DNA from: Anomaloglossus baeobatrachus
Lineage: Eukaryota > Chordata > Amphibia > Anura > Aromobatidae
Reading direction: 5' to 3'
Length of the DNA stretch: 64,000 bases
NCBI RefSeq assembly: GCF_048569485.1
Contig: NC_134361.1
Coordinates: forward strand, 175,219,958 to 175,283,957
This document shows positions 23,001 to 38,000 of this stretch, piece after piece; positions within the stretch are counted from its first letter, which is position 1; the number at the start of each line of letters is the position of its first letter. The notes under the pieces were generated by a model that did no database searches, had not been told where the DNA came from, and saw only the letters and a list, made by a program, of their open reading frames with translations. The translations under genes were made by a program, and so were the position numbers.

Positions 23001-26000
23001 ATCTAATGTCAACCAGGGTCCTAAGTGTATTCCTATTAGCCCTTGCTTTCATGGAAGGCTTTAAACTGCAGTACCCAAACATAGGCACATGGTATCATTA
23101 CTCATCCTTTTCAGCAGCCATCATTAGAGTATTTCCATAATGTACAGATTTCTCCTTGCTCTACATACCAGGGATGTGCCTCTGCCACCTTTGAAAACTC
23201 ATTCTCCCAATTGGGTCGCCCATAATTAGTTTTTTGCTTTAATCCCGTAACGGAATCCGTTGGCACATCAAAGTTGATAATGGCATGGCCGGCCTGTGGA
23301 GAAAAGCATGATATGTTATTCCCTCCTGAGATAACAGGTGAAGAGCTTAAAGGGTTGTACCAAGATTTCAACTTATCCTCCTTCTCAGGAGTTGGGCTCC
23401 CCAGCAAGAAAAGAGGTTCTCATGCCATGGAAAGGAACTGAGCAGCTGTCCTAGCCCCCTATACTGCCACCATGTATGTATAGTAACATTGGAATGAATT
23501 CTAATGATCGGCTATACAGTATGTGGCTTAGCAATTGCTGAATGAATATAAAAGTAACTATGCAGCTGTGCTCACGCCAAGTGAATTAGTGGTTGCTTAG
23601 TCGGGGGGTTGATCACTCCGACCCAATCCTCCATCATATCATAATGAGCGACATTAATTGAAAGAGGAACATTACCATTGACTGTTTGCAAATATTATGC
23701 AATGTTCTCACAATGACGTTGGGTGTACGTTTCCATCTTTCACAGGGAGGCAGCAGTGATGGTGTACTTGGACAGTCGCGGAGCAGCTCCAAAATTTATA
23801 ACCAAAAATGTGAATGTACATATAGATATCATTAGTGGTTTGTGCTTAAATGGTGGCATAGCCAGGATATAAGACTGGTCTTATGTTTACTGCTGGTAAA
23901 TGTAGAGCGCCTATGTAGCTGTCTGAGTACGGCATCACTGAGGCCTACCTGGGTACATGCAGTGCACTGATGAAATGGGAGATGTACACCTGATTTCATT
24001 GCACATTCCCAGGGTGTGAGACTGTTGCGCTCATGTGCGATATTTGCAAAAAGCCAGTAGTGACATGGGTCTTGCCAATCACGGGGGCATGCTTACATTA
24101 TCATAGGAAGATTAGTCCGGGGTACTTAACAGCCCCCCCCCCCCCACCCCTGAGAGGCAACCACTAATTTATATAGCGCGAGCGCAACTTCAAAGTTACT
24201 TTTATATTGTTTCAGCAATTACTAAGCCATATAAAGGGGCTTGTTAAAGTACAGTGAAAGGTTCCAGATGTTTTACATGCGTATATAACAGCTCATCAAA
24301 ATCCTCCTAGGAGCATTTTTTCCACTGTAACTGGGGCACCCATAGAAACCATAGTTACAGAGGAAAACCACTCCCTTTAATGTAACCCATGTGTTTGTCA
24401 AGTCCTACGGAACCATTGGCAATGCCATTGCTTCTGTATATGACACTGTGCTCACTGAGTGCTGTTCAGCTAGCAAACTAGAAGACAGAAACGTTAATAA
24501 ACCACTTTTGTTTTATACACGGGGATCTTGCTTGAACAGGAACTTAAACAACCCTGCCCTATATATATATATATATACACAACAGGGCGGGTTTAAAACC
24601 GAGAACCAACAGCACAGGGTTAAAACCGAGAACCAAGCAAAAGTAAATATAGACAGCGTGGTCTTTATAAGCAATTGGTGCACAACTTTTACCTCCCCAT
24701 TAGGAATCATTAGTTGTATTTCCACACTTTTACTGTGGTTTATGGATGCGAAATGTTGATATTGACCCATAGCCTAAACGCTTTACAATTCAATGATTGC
24801 ATGTATTTTTTGTTTATGTTAAAAGAATTGGTCACGGTTTGGTAAAAGGTATGAGATTTAACAAGACACGTACTATGTTGCTGTCCCAGCTGGTCAAAAA
24901 GAGTCCATAATTAAGAAACCCATCTTTTCCTGAGCTGATCATCTCCTGTTCCAGAGAGCGCAGCAGATCAGCAAACCAAGCAAAAGCACCAGTCTCCCGA
25001 CAGATCCAGTAGAAGTAAATCTGTAGATGTAAAGTTCAAATTGACATTTTTTAGTGAAATTATACACTTTTTTATTTACTTCACATACGACACACTTTGC
25101 ATACATTAATAGCACAGGAAAATCTAAGAAACTTTGTTATGTATCTTATCAGAGAAATCTGTTTACTTCCCCATTTATCAGCAATTTATCCTCCCTGGAT
25201 GCTGAGCTTGTCCTCCACTCTCCAAGAACACAGGTCAATGCCAATTTGTTGGACTGCCAGCTCACTGTGGTGTCATGTTAAACAGCCTACTGTACTAGAA
25301 GTAGAGGGCAGGGCAGAGAAGGAATGATGAGCAGGGCGAGGAAACAAGCCGAGGAACACTCAGAAAGATTGTGCTCAACTTTTTCCTCACTCCAGTGCTG
25401 TGTAATTTCCTCAAAGCTGCTTGTTTCTGTGTGCTAAAATGGAATGAAGAGCTAAAATCCATCCTTTTGAGTTGTTCTGTATATGCAAAGTTTGCTGTAG
25501 CTAGTGATTTTCTCTTATGAAGCCCCTTCCGACTGTTTGGGATACCTGGAAGAGCAATTGTCCAGAGAAGATAAGGTGAGTGCTACCTTGGTTCGTGTGA
25601 CATTCCAACAGTAAAGCATCCTGAGACCATTCATGTGTGGGGGCTTTTCATTAATGGAGGGGGCTCACTCACAATTTTGCCTAAGAACACTGCCATGAAT
25701 AAATAATTGTATCTAAAACTCCTCCAAAATCAACTCCTCTCAACGATCCAGGAACAATTTGGTGATGAACAGAACTTTTTCCACCATTATGGAGACCATG
25801 TCAGAAGGCAAAAGAGAGGAATAAGTAACTTGGTGAACAAAAGATCAAAGAAATTGTGATCAACTGATAGCACTGATTAGCCAAGATCGGGAGTTTTTCC
25901 ATGAACTTGATGTAATTATCATTAAAAGTTAAAAACTTATACTGATAATTGTACTTAAGTAACCATAGAAATATCTGATCTAAAAACACTGAAGTAGCAA

Positions 26001-29000
26001 ACTTTGTGAAAAATTTGGGCTACGACTGTACATTATATACTTTTTCCCTGGTATTTATGGTATTGTCATGCTTCGGCTTTGGGAATCGATGCAGTGACCA
26101 CTTGGTCGGTTCCTCTCTGTGCTGAGCCACAGCCTGTTTTGATTTCTGTCCTACTGATGGTTCTTTTGTCTTTTGTTTCCTTTCTTGAGTATACTTTTAT
26201 ACCAGTTGTCTCCACTTTCCTATCTTGTTCGGTCATATAAATATTGGGAGGGGCTATTTTTACTTACCTTGTGCCTTCTTTGCTGGCTATATGTCTTTAT
26301 GAATTTGTGCTAAGGAGATCCAGCCATGCTACAAACAGATTTTGTCTTCTAGGCAGGGACCAATTCTTTTACTCCCGTGTGTTTTCTTATTACCAGTACC
26401 AAAACCTTTCCTATCTCCTCAGATAGGTTGGTGGGAGGTTTCACTTGCTTTCAATAATTATACTCCTTTTACCCTCATTGTGCGCATGGTTTAAGTTTCC
26501 TCACCTTGGGTCCCCATCTACCTCTGCACACTTTCTCTTTCTTGGTTAGTACACATGGGTTAAGTTTCCTCACCTTGGGTCACTATATACCTCAGCACAC
26601 TTTCCCTCTCTTGGTTAGAGTGCACATGGTTTAAGTTTCCTCACCTTGGGTCCCCATCTATCTCTCTGCACACTTTATCTCTGCATACTTTCCCTCTCTT
26701 GGTTAGTGCACATGGTTTATGGTTTAAGTTGCCTCACCTTGGGTCCCTAGCTAGCTCTGTAGTTTCCCTCTCTTGGTTAGTTGTGCATAACGGCCTACCC
26801 ACTGGTTTCTCAGAAGGAACAACAGACTGCTTGAAGGCCTTTCAGGGAGCCAGGTCTGAGTTGGTGTTTTTAATAGTGTGACTAGGGTTTTTTTTTACTC
26901 AGGAACCATTAGGGTGTGGGTGTGCTGTGGTGTTGTAGGCTTTATTTCTCTCTTTACCTGTGTTTTGGTTACATACGTACGGTATGTAACAGGTGTTTGA
27001 GGCCACATTTAGTGCTGCTAGTTATTTATGGAGATATTGCTTCAGGAATAACACAGTGGTTAACTAATTGCCATGTGAACATTGTATTATTATAAAGAAA
27101 GCTTTGACTATATATCTTGTAGTTTATTTTTTTTATGTTGTTAACTTTTCCCAGCCCTTTTCGTTAAACACCTGCTTGAACAAAAGCAGTTCTTAAGTTT
27201 TCCAGCCTCTGGGACCACTGGTGATCAGGTGTAAACTGTGGAGCTCCACTAATGCACGGCATAACATCTACTGAAAGAAGTGATCTGTCCATGTACTGCA
27301 TTATAGCTCTAAAACAACTATTATAGTTGAAAATATTGGAACTGAAGACCAAAAAAAAAGATAAATTACTCCATCCCATCCTAATTGACTCCTCAGGGAA
27401 GAAGGAGATGAATTCTAGTGCCACTTACTGGAAATAGCTATCCAAAAAGTCAAAAGTGACCCATTAACAAGCCTTTTCATATGACTAAGGCTCTGTGCGC
27501 ACTGGGAAGTGGAATTTTCTTGAGAAAATTCCGCATGCCCTCAAAGATTACCGCACCCGCGGTAAAAAACCGCGGGAAACCGCACCCGAAAACCGCATGC
27601 GGTTTGCCGCGGTTTGCTGCGGTTTTACCGCGGTATTATTCGCGGTATTGCCGCGGTTTTGCCGCGTGCGGGTTGGGATGTGCTTTATTGCATTCAATGC
27701 AATAAAGCACATTGAAGAAAAAAAAAAAAAAAAAAAAAAAAGTCATTTAATTCTGAGAGTAGATAGACAGAAGAATAGATAGAGGGATAGATAGACAGAC
27801 AGAGGGATAGATAGATAGAGAGATAGATGACAGATCGCTGCATTTCCCACGGTCGGCAGTGAGTTCACATTACCGGCCGTGGGAAATGACCGGTAATTAC
27901 CTCTGCTGCTTTCATTCAGCCTGTGTCTGACAGTCGCGGCTGGATGGAAGCAGCGCTGGACGTCGGACCTGGATTACGCCGGAGCTTTGGTGCGGGAGGG
28001 GTTAATAAAATGGTGAACGAGGCTTGTTTGTTTTATTTAAAATAAAGGATTTTTCTGTGTGTGTGTTTTTTTTCACTTTACTTACGGGTTGATCATGTCA
28101 GCTGTCACATAGACGCTGCCATGATCAAGCCTGGGGTTAATGGCGGTGGCCCCCACCATCATTAACCCCTTGTATTACCTTGCCACCACTGCTACACGGT
28201 GGCAAGAAGAGCCGAGGACACGCCGGTATTGTCGCATATTGCATGCGACAGTGCCGGGGCAGCTGCGGCTGATATTCTCGGCTGCCGGAGGGAGAGTGAG
28301 GCGGGGGACATTAACCCTGCCCCTCTCCCTCCCCAGCCTGAGAATACCGGGCCGCCGCTGTGTGCTTACCTCGGCTGGAAGGTGAATATGCAGCGGAGCC
28401 CACGTTCTTTTTTTTCTATATTTCCGTTTTCTTTCTATGTATGTTCTATGTGTCTGTGTCTATGTGATCTATGTCTGTGATGTCTGTGTGTGTGATGTGT
28501 GTGTGTCTGTGATGTGTGTTTACTCTGCACGGCTTCCTCTTCCTGTAATGACATCACTTCCCTGCAAAACCGCAAGCAAGTGATGCACATTACCGGAGGT
28601 AAACCGCGAAATACCGCAGGGAATAACGCAGGAAAACGCAGTGAACCGCACAGAATTTGCTGCCTGCGTTATTCCCTGCGGGATTTCATGATTAACATTG
28701 AGTCAATGGAGGGAAATCCCGCAGCGATGTGCGGAAAAGAAGTGACATGCACTTGTTTTTGCTGCGGGATTTCCGCAGCAAAACACGCAGCTGTCAAATT
28801 CCGCCCAGTGCGCACAGGATTTTTTTTCTCCATAGGCTTTGCTGGTGATTCACTGCAGAGATGTTATCAACATTTTCTGCAGCGAAACATGCAGCAAATC
28901 CGCGGCAAAATCCGCGAAAAATCCGGTAAGTGCGCACATAGCCTTAGGCGGGCTTTGCACATTACGACATCACAAGCCAATGCTGCGATGTCGAGTGCGA

Positions 29001-32000
29001 TAGTCCCCGCCCCCGTCGCAGCTGCGATATCTTGTGTTAGCTGGCGTAGTGAAAATTATCGCAACGGCAGCTTCACATGCACTCACCTGCCCTGCGACCG
29101 TCGCTCTGGCCGGCGACCCGCCTCCTTCCTAAGGTGGCGGTTCGTGCGGCGTCACAACGACGTCACATGGCAGGCGGCCAATGGCGGAGGGGCGGAGATG
29201 AGCGGGACGTAAACATCCCGCCCACCTCCTTCCTTCCGTATAGCCGCCGGCGGCAGGTAAGGTGATGTTCCTCGCTCCTGCGGCTTCACGCACAGCGGTG
29301 TGTGCTGCCGCAGGAACGAGGAACAACATCGTACCTGTCGCGGCACCGGCATTATGGAAATGTCGGAGAATACACCGATGATACGATAACGACGCTTTTG
29401 CGCTCGTTCATCGTATCATCTAGAATTTACACACTACGATGTCGAAAGTGATGCCGGATGTGCGTCACTTTCGATTTGACCCCACCAACATCGCACGTGC
29501 GATGTTGCAACGTGCAAAGCCGCCCTTAGGATTTATGCCAGATCAGAACCTCAGTTTGAAGACACGATTAGGGATGATCGAATACCTCAAATATTCGGCT
29601 TCGCGAATATCCAACAAATAGTTCGCCCCTATGCAAATATTCGATGCGCAATGTAAGTCTATAGGAAGCCCGAATAGTTCCGAATAGTTGTTATTCGGGT
29701 TTCCCATAGACTTACATTGCGCATCGAATATTCACAAAGCCGAATATTTGAGGTATTCGATCATCCCTAGACACGATGTTTCGGGATGATTGTCTCTCAT
29801 CAGTGCAAAGTAGGAGATCTGATCTGGCTACATGAGAAGCTATAGTGGGGTCTAAGGGAAAAACTTTTCTCCTTGCAGAAACTGACAAACCAATCTGGCT
29901 GTCAGTGGCGAGTTCTAGAGTTTGTCTCTTTTCTCCCTGAAGAGACAATTTGAATATTGCCCAGAGGAGCATTGCAGCTATAAGACTGCTCACCACTGAC
30001 AGCCAGATTGGTTTGTCAGTCTCCGCAAGGAGAAACGTTTTCTCCTTCCAATTCTATGATATATGCTTCTTATGTAGTAATAATAAAAAAAGCTAATCAC
30101 TACTTTCTCCCCTCCAAAAATATACAAATAATATTAAAAAAATTAACATATGCATCAATGTGGTCAGATCAAATCAAAATATAAATTAGTTATCCTTAAT
30201 CCCAAAAAACTCATTTTCACTGATTTTCAACCCTGCCACAAAATGACCTGGATACATTATTTCTGTGATATTCTTGTTAACTCAGGAGAAAATGTTAACA
30301 AGGATGACACAGCTAATATAATTCAATCAGCTTGACAGAGTAATTAGATCAGACTGGTTGCTTTTAAAGAGGGCTAGTGATTGAAATCATTGTCTTCTTC
30401 TGATAACCATCAAAACGTCTAAGGAAATATGTGCACTCATCATTATTTTCAATCAAAATGGCTTTACGGGCAAGGACATTGCTGCCTGTAAGATGTCCCT
30501 AAATTAAATATTTATCAGATTTATTAGATATTAGATATATTTATCAAGAACATCAAAATAGTGGTTTGATTGCTGTGAAGAAGGCTTCAAGGTGCCCAAG
30601 GAAGTCCATGGAGTACCAGGACTGTCTCCTAAATAGCTTTCAGCTATGGGATTGATCCAACATCAGTGCAGAGCTTGCTCAGGAATGACAACCAACAGGC
30701 AGGTTTGCATGCACAGTGAAGGGTAGGTTTTTGGAGTCTGGCCTGGTGTCAAGAAGGGCAGAAAAAAAAGCTACTTCTCCCTAAGAAATACACCAAAGAC
30801 AGCTTAACATTCTGCAGGAAGTGCAATGATCAGATGGCAGAGATTAAGGTAAAGTTATTTTTCCGATGAAGCCCCCTTCAGACTGAGACATCTGGAAGAA
30901 TGATTGTCTGGAGAGAAAAAAGGTGAGCACTACCATGAGTCCTATGTCCTACCAATGGTAAAGCATCCTTCATTCATGTGTGGGGGATTTTCATTCAAGG
31001 GAGTAGGCTCACTCACAATTTTTCCTAAGAACAGTGCCAGGAATAAAAAATGATATCATCCTCCAATAACTTCTCCCAACAATCCAGATGCAATTTGGTG
31101 ATAATCAATGCTTTTTGCACCATTATGGAGAACAATGTCACAAGGGAAAAGTGAACACTATGTGGATTGGTGACTGAAACAATAGACGTTTTGGTCCATG
31201 GCAAGGGAACTCCTCAGATTTCAATCTTATTGAGCACCTGTGGTCAATAGATATGAGCGGACCTGTGGAAGTTCGTTTTAGCTGGTGCAGCCGGACTTTT
31301 GGAAAAGTTTGGTTTGGAGCCTGGACTTGACCTGAACTTCAATGCAAAGTCACTAACTGGGCACATGCAGCCAGTCATAAACAGAGCACTTCTGAGGGCT
31401 GGTGGGTTTTTCCATTTTTTTTTTGTTTGGTGCACACTACATTATGCTGTTGTTACCCCCAATGTGAGCCATTCAACCACTGCACGCAGCTCGCACTTGG
31501 CTGAGCACCGAGCGTACCTGAGTTCAGCGATGCTCGTGCAAGTGGTTTGCATACATAAAGCGCTCGAATTCTGAACTCAAACTCTGTTTTCTTCTTGTAA
31601 TGTGTTTGTTTGATACGAACACCGAACCTCAGGTTTGCTCATCTCTAGTGGTTGTGCCTCAAACACCAGGTGGGCAACTGAAAACACAGAAATTATGCTA
31701 CATTGCGAACACTGATTAGGCAAGAATATGTTGTCATCCATCAGGATCTGGCCCAAAAGGTGATATCCAGTCATCATTTGCCAGAAGATCACTATAAATG
31801 GTGCTAAACCTTCCGAAAAAGGAAGGTGAAAAGAAAACAAATTACCTTTTTTGTCTTTAATCGGTGATCTTCATTTTGAAGCTTGTACCAGATGGATTTT
31901 AGGATTGAGGCAAATGGTGTGACACCAATGCCAGCGCCGACCAGCATGCTGACTTCATACTTAAAAACATCTTCACTCGCTGTTCCAAATGGACCATCTA

Positions 32001-35000
32001 CCTGAAGGCTGGTAAAAAATGCAAATTGTTGACTCAATTCTGGAGAAGCCCATAATTCTGATCAAACAAATTATCTAAAATTATTTTACCATGGTGGGTT
32101 ATCCGCATTCTCCTGGAAGACTTTGATGAGACTATCAGTCCAGTCTCCTGCAGATCGAATGTGCACAGAAAACATGTCTTCTTCAGGAGCAGATGTGAGA
32201 GTGAACGGGTGCCACTCCAACCGGGAGACCACAGGACAGTTAATGAAGATGTATTGACCAACTTCCATCTTGAATCCTCTTTTTTGCATTTGAATTTCAA
32301 GGGCCTTTGATGGATGACTTACCGTCTAGAAAAATTAACAATCATGTGTATATTTAGCTAGGCTGGCAACTACATAAAATAGCTGACGTCTTAAAATATC
32401 AAGTCAATGTAAGCAGCTTGCCCAAGATTATGCAATTTTAGGGGACGGGATCTGGCTGTCGACATAGCCAGTCTTACCAGAGTGAACACAGTGATGGTTT
32501 ACCTTCCCAATCCCTGTATACACATTGCTGAACCAGAGTCTGTGGATAAAGATTAGGGAGCACTGATAGTGCTTCCACTGCTGGACCCAGCAGATATTTG
32601 ATCTCTGAGAGTATGGAGAGAACAAGAGGTACTGGGTTATAGGAGACCCAGTCAGCTATGCTATGCAGGCAGCTGAATTTCCCCTGTAACTGGGGCTAAT
32701 ATACCAGCCCCAGTTACAGGGGAAATCAACAATAAAAATTAATAATTATTATGTTAAAATTCCCCCCACTTCCCGCAAGGGTCTTTGAAGACCTTGTGGG
32801 GGGGGGGGTGTGCAATGTTTGAAATAAATAAAATAAAAAAAGCAAAAATAAAAGAGGATAATAAAAAAAAACCAAAACACTGCCAGTTTAAATAGCGGTT
32901 TCTAGCACCATTCCCATTGAAATGAATATGTCTAATATATAAAAATAATTTCTACAGAAAGGGGAATGCAATTTAAAGGTGTTTTTCCACCAAAAAAAAA
33001 GTTTATTTTAAAGATAATTTTAATCAATAGATCTTGGAATAATATTGGATGTGTTTAAAAAAAAAATGTTCCTGTACTGAAAAAATATGTGTGCCTGCTA
33101 TATACTGTGTAATGGCCATGTCTGACTGTACAGGGACATAGTCTGATCATACTATCATAATACTCCTGGGCCAGGGAGGATGCAAAAGAGTATATACACA
33201 TTACAGCGTGGGATTACATCTGTTTTTTTGAGAGCTAAAATATTTCCCTGCCTGTCTTTACAAAATGTGTTACCTCACAGAAAGAATAAGTTGTGAGCCT
33301 GTGCTGTAATAGCTGTATACTTTTTTACGTCTTCCCCTGCTCAGGTGATGTGGTATCATCAGACCATTACACTGTACTTAGCAGGGACACATACTGTATA
33401 TAAGATTATCTCCGCACAGGAACATTTTTTCTAAACACATCCAATTGTGGAACTTATTATTATTTCAAGATCTATTGATTAAAATTAACTTTGTTCAAAG
33501 GAAAACCCTTTTAATTATTTTTCACTGTCCTTTCTTGTTGAAAAAAATAAAAATAAAAAAAAGTATAAAAATAGACAAGTATTTCATATTTTACGTCACA
33601 TTTATTCACAATTTCAGCAAAGAAAAAAAAGAATATAAAATGAAATAAAAAAAATTTAAACTCCATGTATTGCAAAAAAAGGCAAAAATGATTTGAATAT
33701 CCGAACGGGAAAATATATTATAAAAGTACGTATGATAGAACCTGAAACTGTGCCTTTTCAGGAATGGGGGGAATTGGCCAGGTCATAAACTGATTAACAA
33801 GAAGTAAAGTTTAAAAAGAAAGGTGTAAGGGTGATGTGCTTGATTAAGGCTGCTTTCACACATCCGGCTTGAGCTCTGCGGCTCAATCCGGCTGTGCAAG
33901 CTATGCAACGGATGCGGTGAACACACCGCATCCTTTGCATAAGATTTTCCTTTGCGGCCAGTCCGGTTTTTGCCGCTTGCGGCATGCTACTAAGCATGCG
34001 CAGTGGCAAAAACCGCATGCGGCGGCCGGATGCGGTTATTGCCGCATCGCGCCGCATCCGGCCGCCATAGGCATGCATTGAAAAATGCGGCGCAATGCGG
34101 TTTTTTTTGCCGCACGAAAAAACGTGCCAGGCAACGTTCCATCCGGCCGCCGCATCGGCTAAATCTGCCGCATGCGGCAAAAACCGGACGGAACGCAAGG
34201 CCATGCGGCACAATGCGGCACTAATTAAAGTCTATGCAGAAAAAACGCAACCGGCAGCAAAAAAAAACGGTTGCGATTTTCCTGCAAAGTGCCGGAGTGT
34301 GCCGCATTGCAGAAACCGGAGGTGTGAAAGCAGCCTAAGAAAATTTGAACAATGAGTCCAGACCTGCACAACGCTTCTTCAATTTCTATTTTATTCAGCC
34401 CTGCACCTGGAGTACATCAGGCTCTTTTCAAAACCATATGCAAAACCAGTCCAGGCCAGCTCCGCCTACTTTGAAAAAGAGGGTGGAGCTCATATGGGAA
34501 GGGACATGGCTGACGACACCCCCAATTCATCAGAATTCATGTCAGAAAAATTGTCGTAAATTATAACATAAATGTAGGCCAACCCCTGTGTGGTAGCACA
34601 GAGCAGTTTGAAGATGCACTAAATTCACTAGGAAGCACAAGCCACTCATCTCAAACAATTTGATACACCTTACTCAAGTAAATAGAACGCCAGTACTCGT
34701 GAATAGGAGCCTATCTCTATGTAGACAATTTGGAGCTCTGAATAAGAAACACAGATTTATTAGGAAATTAATCCAAAATATTTTTGCATAAACAGTATAG
34801 TATTCACCGTAACATATGAATATAAGCTTTAGGAGTACAGGGGCTTATAGGAAAGAGAAAAGGTTAAAATAGGTTATACCCACCTTTATAACGACAACTC
34901 TCTGCTGGGATCGATAAAACCTCAGTAACCTTTCAAGTATATAGATTATAATTGGGGCTATAATCCACTTCCATGTCTAGATGAATGAAAAATAATAATA

Positions 35001-38000
35001 CAATTGAAATTTGACAATTTTGCTACAAATATATACAGTGCGGCTCCTATTAAAAATATAGGGCATGAGATTTGGGTGAGTACTCCCTGAGGGCTATGGA
35101 CTTGGCGGAGAACAGCCTTAATAGTATGATATAGTATTACTATATTCTTGTACATGTACATTAACAATTTATTTTTTTGCACTCTATAAAGCCCCCATCA
35201 CTGAGGAGATGGCAGATTAGATGCAGAATCAGGTGGCGCTGACCCCACAGGCTGGTACCGGAGAGATTATAGATTGATTGTGGTCAGGGTTCTCCATCAC
35301 CTGCAAAACTCTCGGACCACAATGTACAGACTGGCCGTGACTCTCCCCACCCGAGAGTGATGACCTCTAAAAATATATGAGGCTGATAGGGAGAGTCGTG
35401 GCCAGTCTGTACATTGTGGTCAGAGATGGGACCGATGTGCACGGATGTCTGAATAAGCCCTTAGATATGGTAATTTCTGACTATGCAGAGCATTCCATAA
35501 AAGGGCTTTCCCATAAACAAAGTTCATTTTAAAATTAATTTTGATTAATAGATCTTGTTGGAGGAGATAGAAGAAAAGGATCTATCCGCACTGCCAGAAG
35601 AAGATTACTGAAGATCAACGGGGATTAAGACATCATATTTTATTGCTCTATGTGTTTCGGAGCTGTAAAACCCCTTATTCAGGAACAAAAATCAATAATG
35701 TACATTGTACAATGTTTTTGATTTTTGCTCCTGAAGAAGGGGTTTTACAGCTCCGAAACGCGTAGAACAATAAAATCCGATGTCTTAATTCCCATTGATC
35801 TTCAGTGATCTTATGGCAGCGCGGATACATCCTTTTCTTTCATCTCCTCCATTGCCATCTTCCTGGGTTCTGCAGCAGCCTTCCTCAACACGTGCTTATA
35901 GTGGTTATGTCTTTAACACAACGGCACTAGGTTATTGCAACTTTAAAACTCTTTCTGGTACCACCAGATAAGACACCATTTGTGCCCTCCTCCTTTGTAA
36001 TTTCAGTTTTGCAACATAATTAATAGAGCTTGCGATAATAATAATTTACACAATTGGATGTGTTTAAAAAATGTTCTGTGGTGAGATAATCTTATATATG
36101 TGTGTCCCTGCTATGTAATGTGTAATGGCCATGTCTGACCGTACAGGGACATGGTCTAATCATACCACATCTCCTGGGCCGGGGAAGAAGCAAAAGAGTA
36201 TATAGTCATTACAGCACAGGATCACAGCTGATTCTTTCTGTGATGTAAAACATTTCCCTGCCTGTTTTTAAAAAATATTTTACCTCAAAGAAAGAATTAT
36301 TTGCTGTAATGGCTGTATAATCTTTTCCTTCATCCCCTGCCCAGGAGCTGTGGTATGATCAGACCATGTCCCTGTACGGTGAGACACGGCCAATATACAG
36401 CACATAGCAGGAGCATATATATAAGATTACAGTTAGGTCCAGAAATATTTGGACAGTGACACAATTTTCGCGAGTTGGACTCTGCATGCCACCACATTGG
36501 ATTTGAAATGAAATCTCTACAACAGAATTCAAGTGCAGATTGTAACGTTTAATTTGAAGGTTTGAACAAAAATATCTGATAGAAATTGTAGGAATTGTAC
36601 ACGTTTCTTTACAAACACTCCACATTTTAGGAGGTCAAAAGTAATTGGACAAATAAACCAAACCCAAACAAAATATTTTTATTTTCAATATTTTGTTGTG
36701 AATCCTTTGGAGGCAATCACTGCCTTAAGTCTGGAACCCATGGACATCACCAAACGCTGGGTTTCCTCCTTCTTAATGCTTTGCCAGGCCTTTACAGCCG
36801 CAGCCTTCAGGTCTTGCTTGTTTGTGGGTCTTTCCGTCTTAAGTCTGGATTTGAGCAAGTGAAATGCATGCTCAATTGGGTTAAGATCTGGTGATTGACT
36901 TGGCCATTGCAGAATGTTCCACTTTTTTGCACTCATGAACTCCTGGGTAGCTTTGGCTGTATGCTTGGGGTCATTGTCCATCTGTACTATGAAGCGCCGT
37001 CTGATCAACTTTGCGGCATTTGGCTGAATCTGGGCTGAAAGTATATCCCGGTACACTTCAGAATTCATCCGGCTAATCTTGTCTGCTGTTATGTCATCAA
37101 TAAACACAAGTGACCCAGTGCCATTGAAAGCCATGCATGCCCATGCCATCACGTTGCCTGCACCATGTTTTACAGTGGATGTGGTGTGCCTTGGATCATG
37201 TGCCGTTCCCTTTCTTCTCCAAACTTTTTTCTTCCCATCATTCTGGTACAGGTTGATCTTTGTCTCATCTGTCCATAGAATACTTTTCCAGAACTGAGCT
37301 GGCTTCATGAGGTGTTTTTCATCAAATTTAACTCTGGCCTGTCTATTTTTGGAATTGATGAATGGTTTGCATCTAGATGTGAACCCTTTGTATTTACTTT
37401 CATGGAGTCTTCTCTTTACTGTTGACTTAGAGACAGATACACCTACTTCACTGAGTGTGTTCTGGACTTCAGTTGATGTTGTGAACGGGTTCTTCTTCAC
37501 CAAAGAAAGTATGCGGCGATCATCCATCACTGTTGTCATCCGTGGACGCCCAGGCCTTTTTGAGTTCCCAAGCTCACTAGTCAATTCCTTTTTTCTCAGA
37601 ATGTACCCGACTGTTGATTTTGCTACTCCAAGCATGTCTGCTATCTCTCTGATGGATTTTTTCTTTTTTTTCAGCCTCAGGATGTTCTGCTTCACCTCAA
37701 TTGAGAGTTCCTTAGACCGCATGTTGTCTGGTCACAGCAACAGCTTCCAAATGCAAAACCACACACCTGTAATCAACCCCAGACCTTTTAACTACTTCAT
37801 TGATTACAGGTTAACGAGGGAGACGCCTTCAGAGTTAATTGCAGCCCTTAGAGTCCCTTGTCCAATTACTTTTGGTCCCTTGAAAAAGAGGAGGCTATGC
37901 ATTACAGAGTGAAACCAAAAGGGGTGTTTCTGCACATAGGAATTCCATCCAATATCCATCATGGTTTAGAAAAAATATCAAATTTTATTTAGTCATAATT

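Noticed and set aside
22883-23140. 85-codon plus-strand frame with a hydrophobic start
   Set aside because: It lies antisense in a nox1 intron with no homology I recognise and no supporting splice structure.
33848-34335. Strong hairpins in MITEs as microRNA genes or terminators
   Set aside because: Ends, target duplications and family copies explain the folding; there is no independent sign of a processed RNA.
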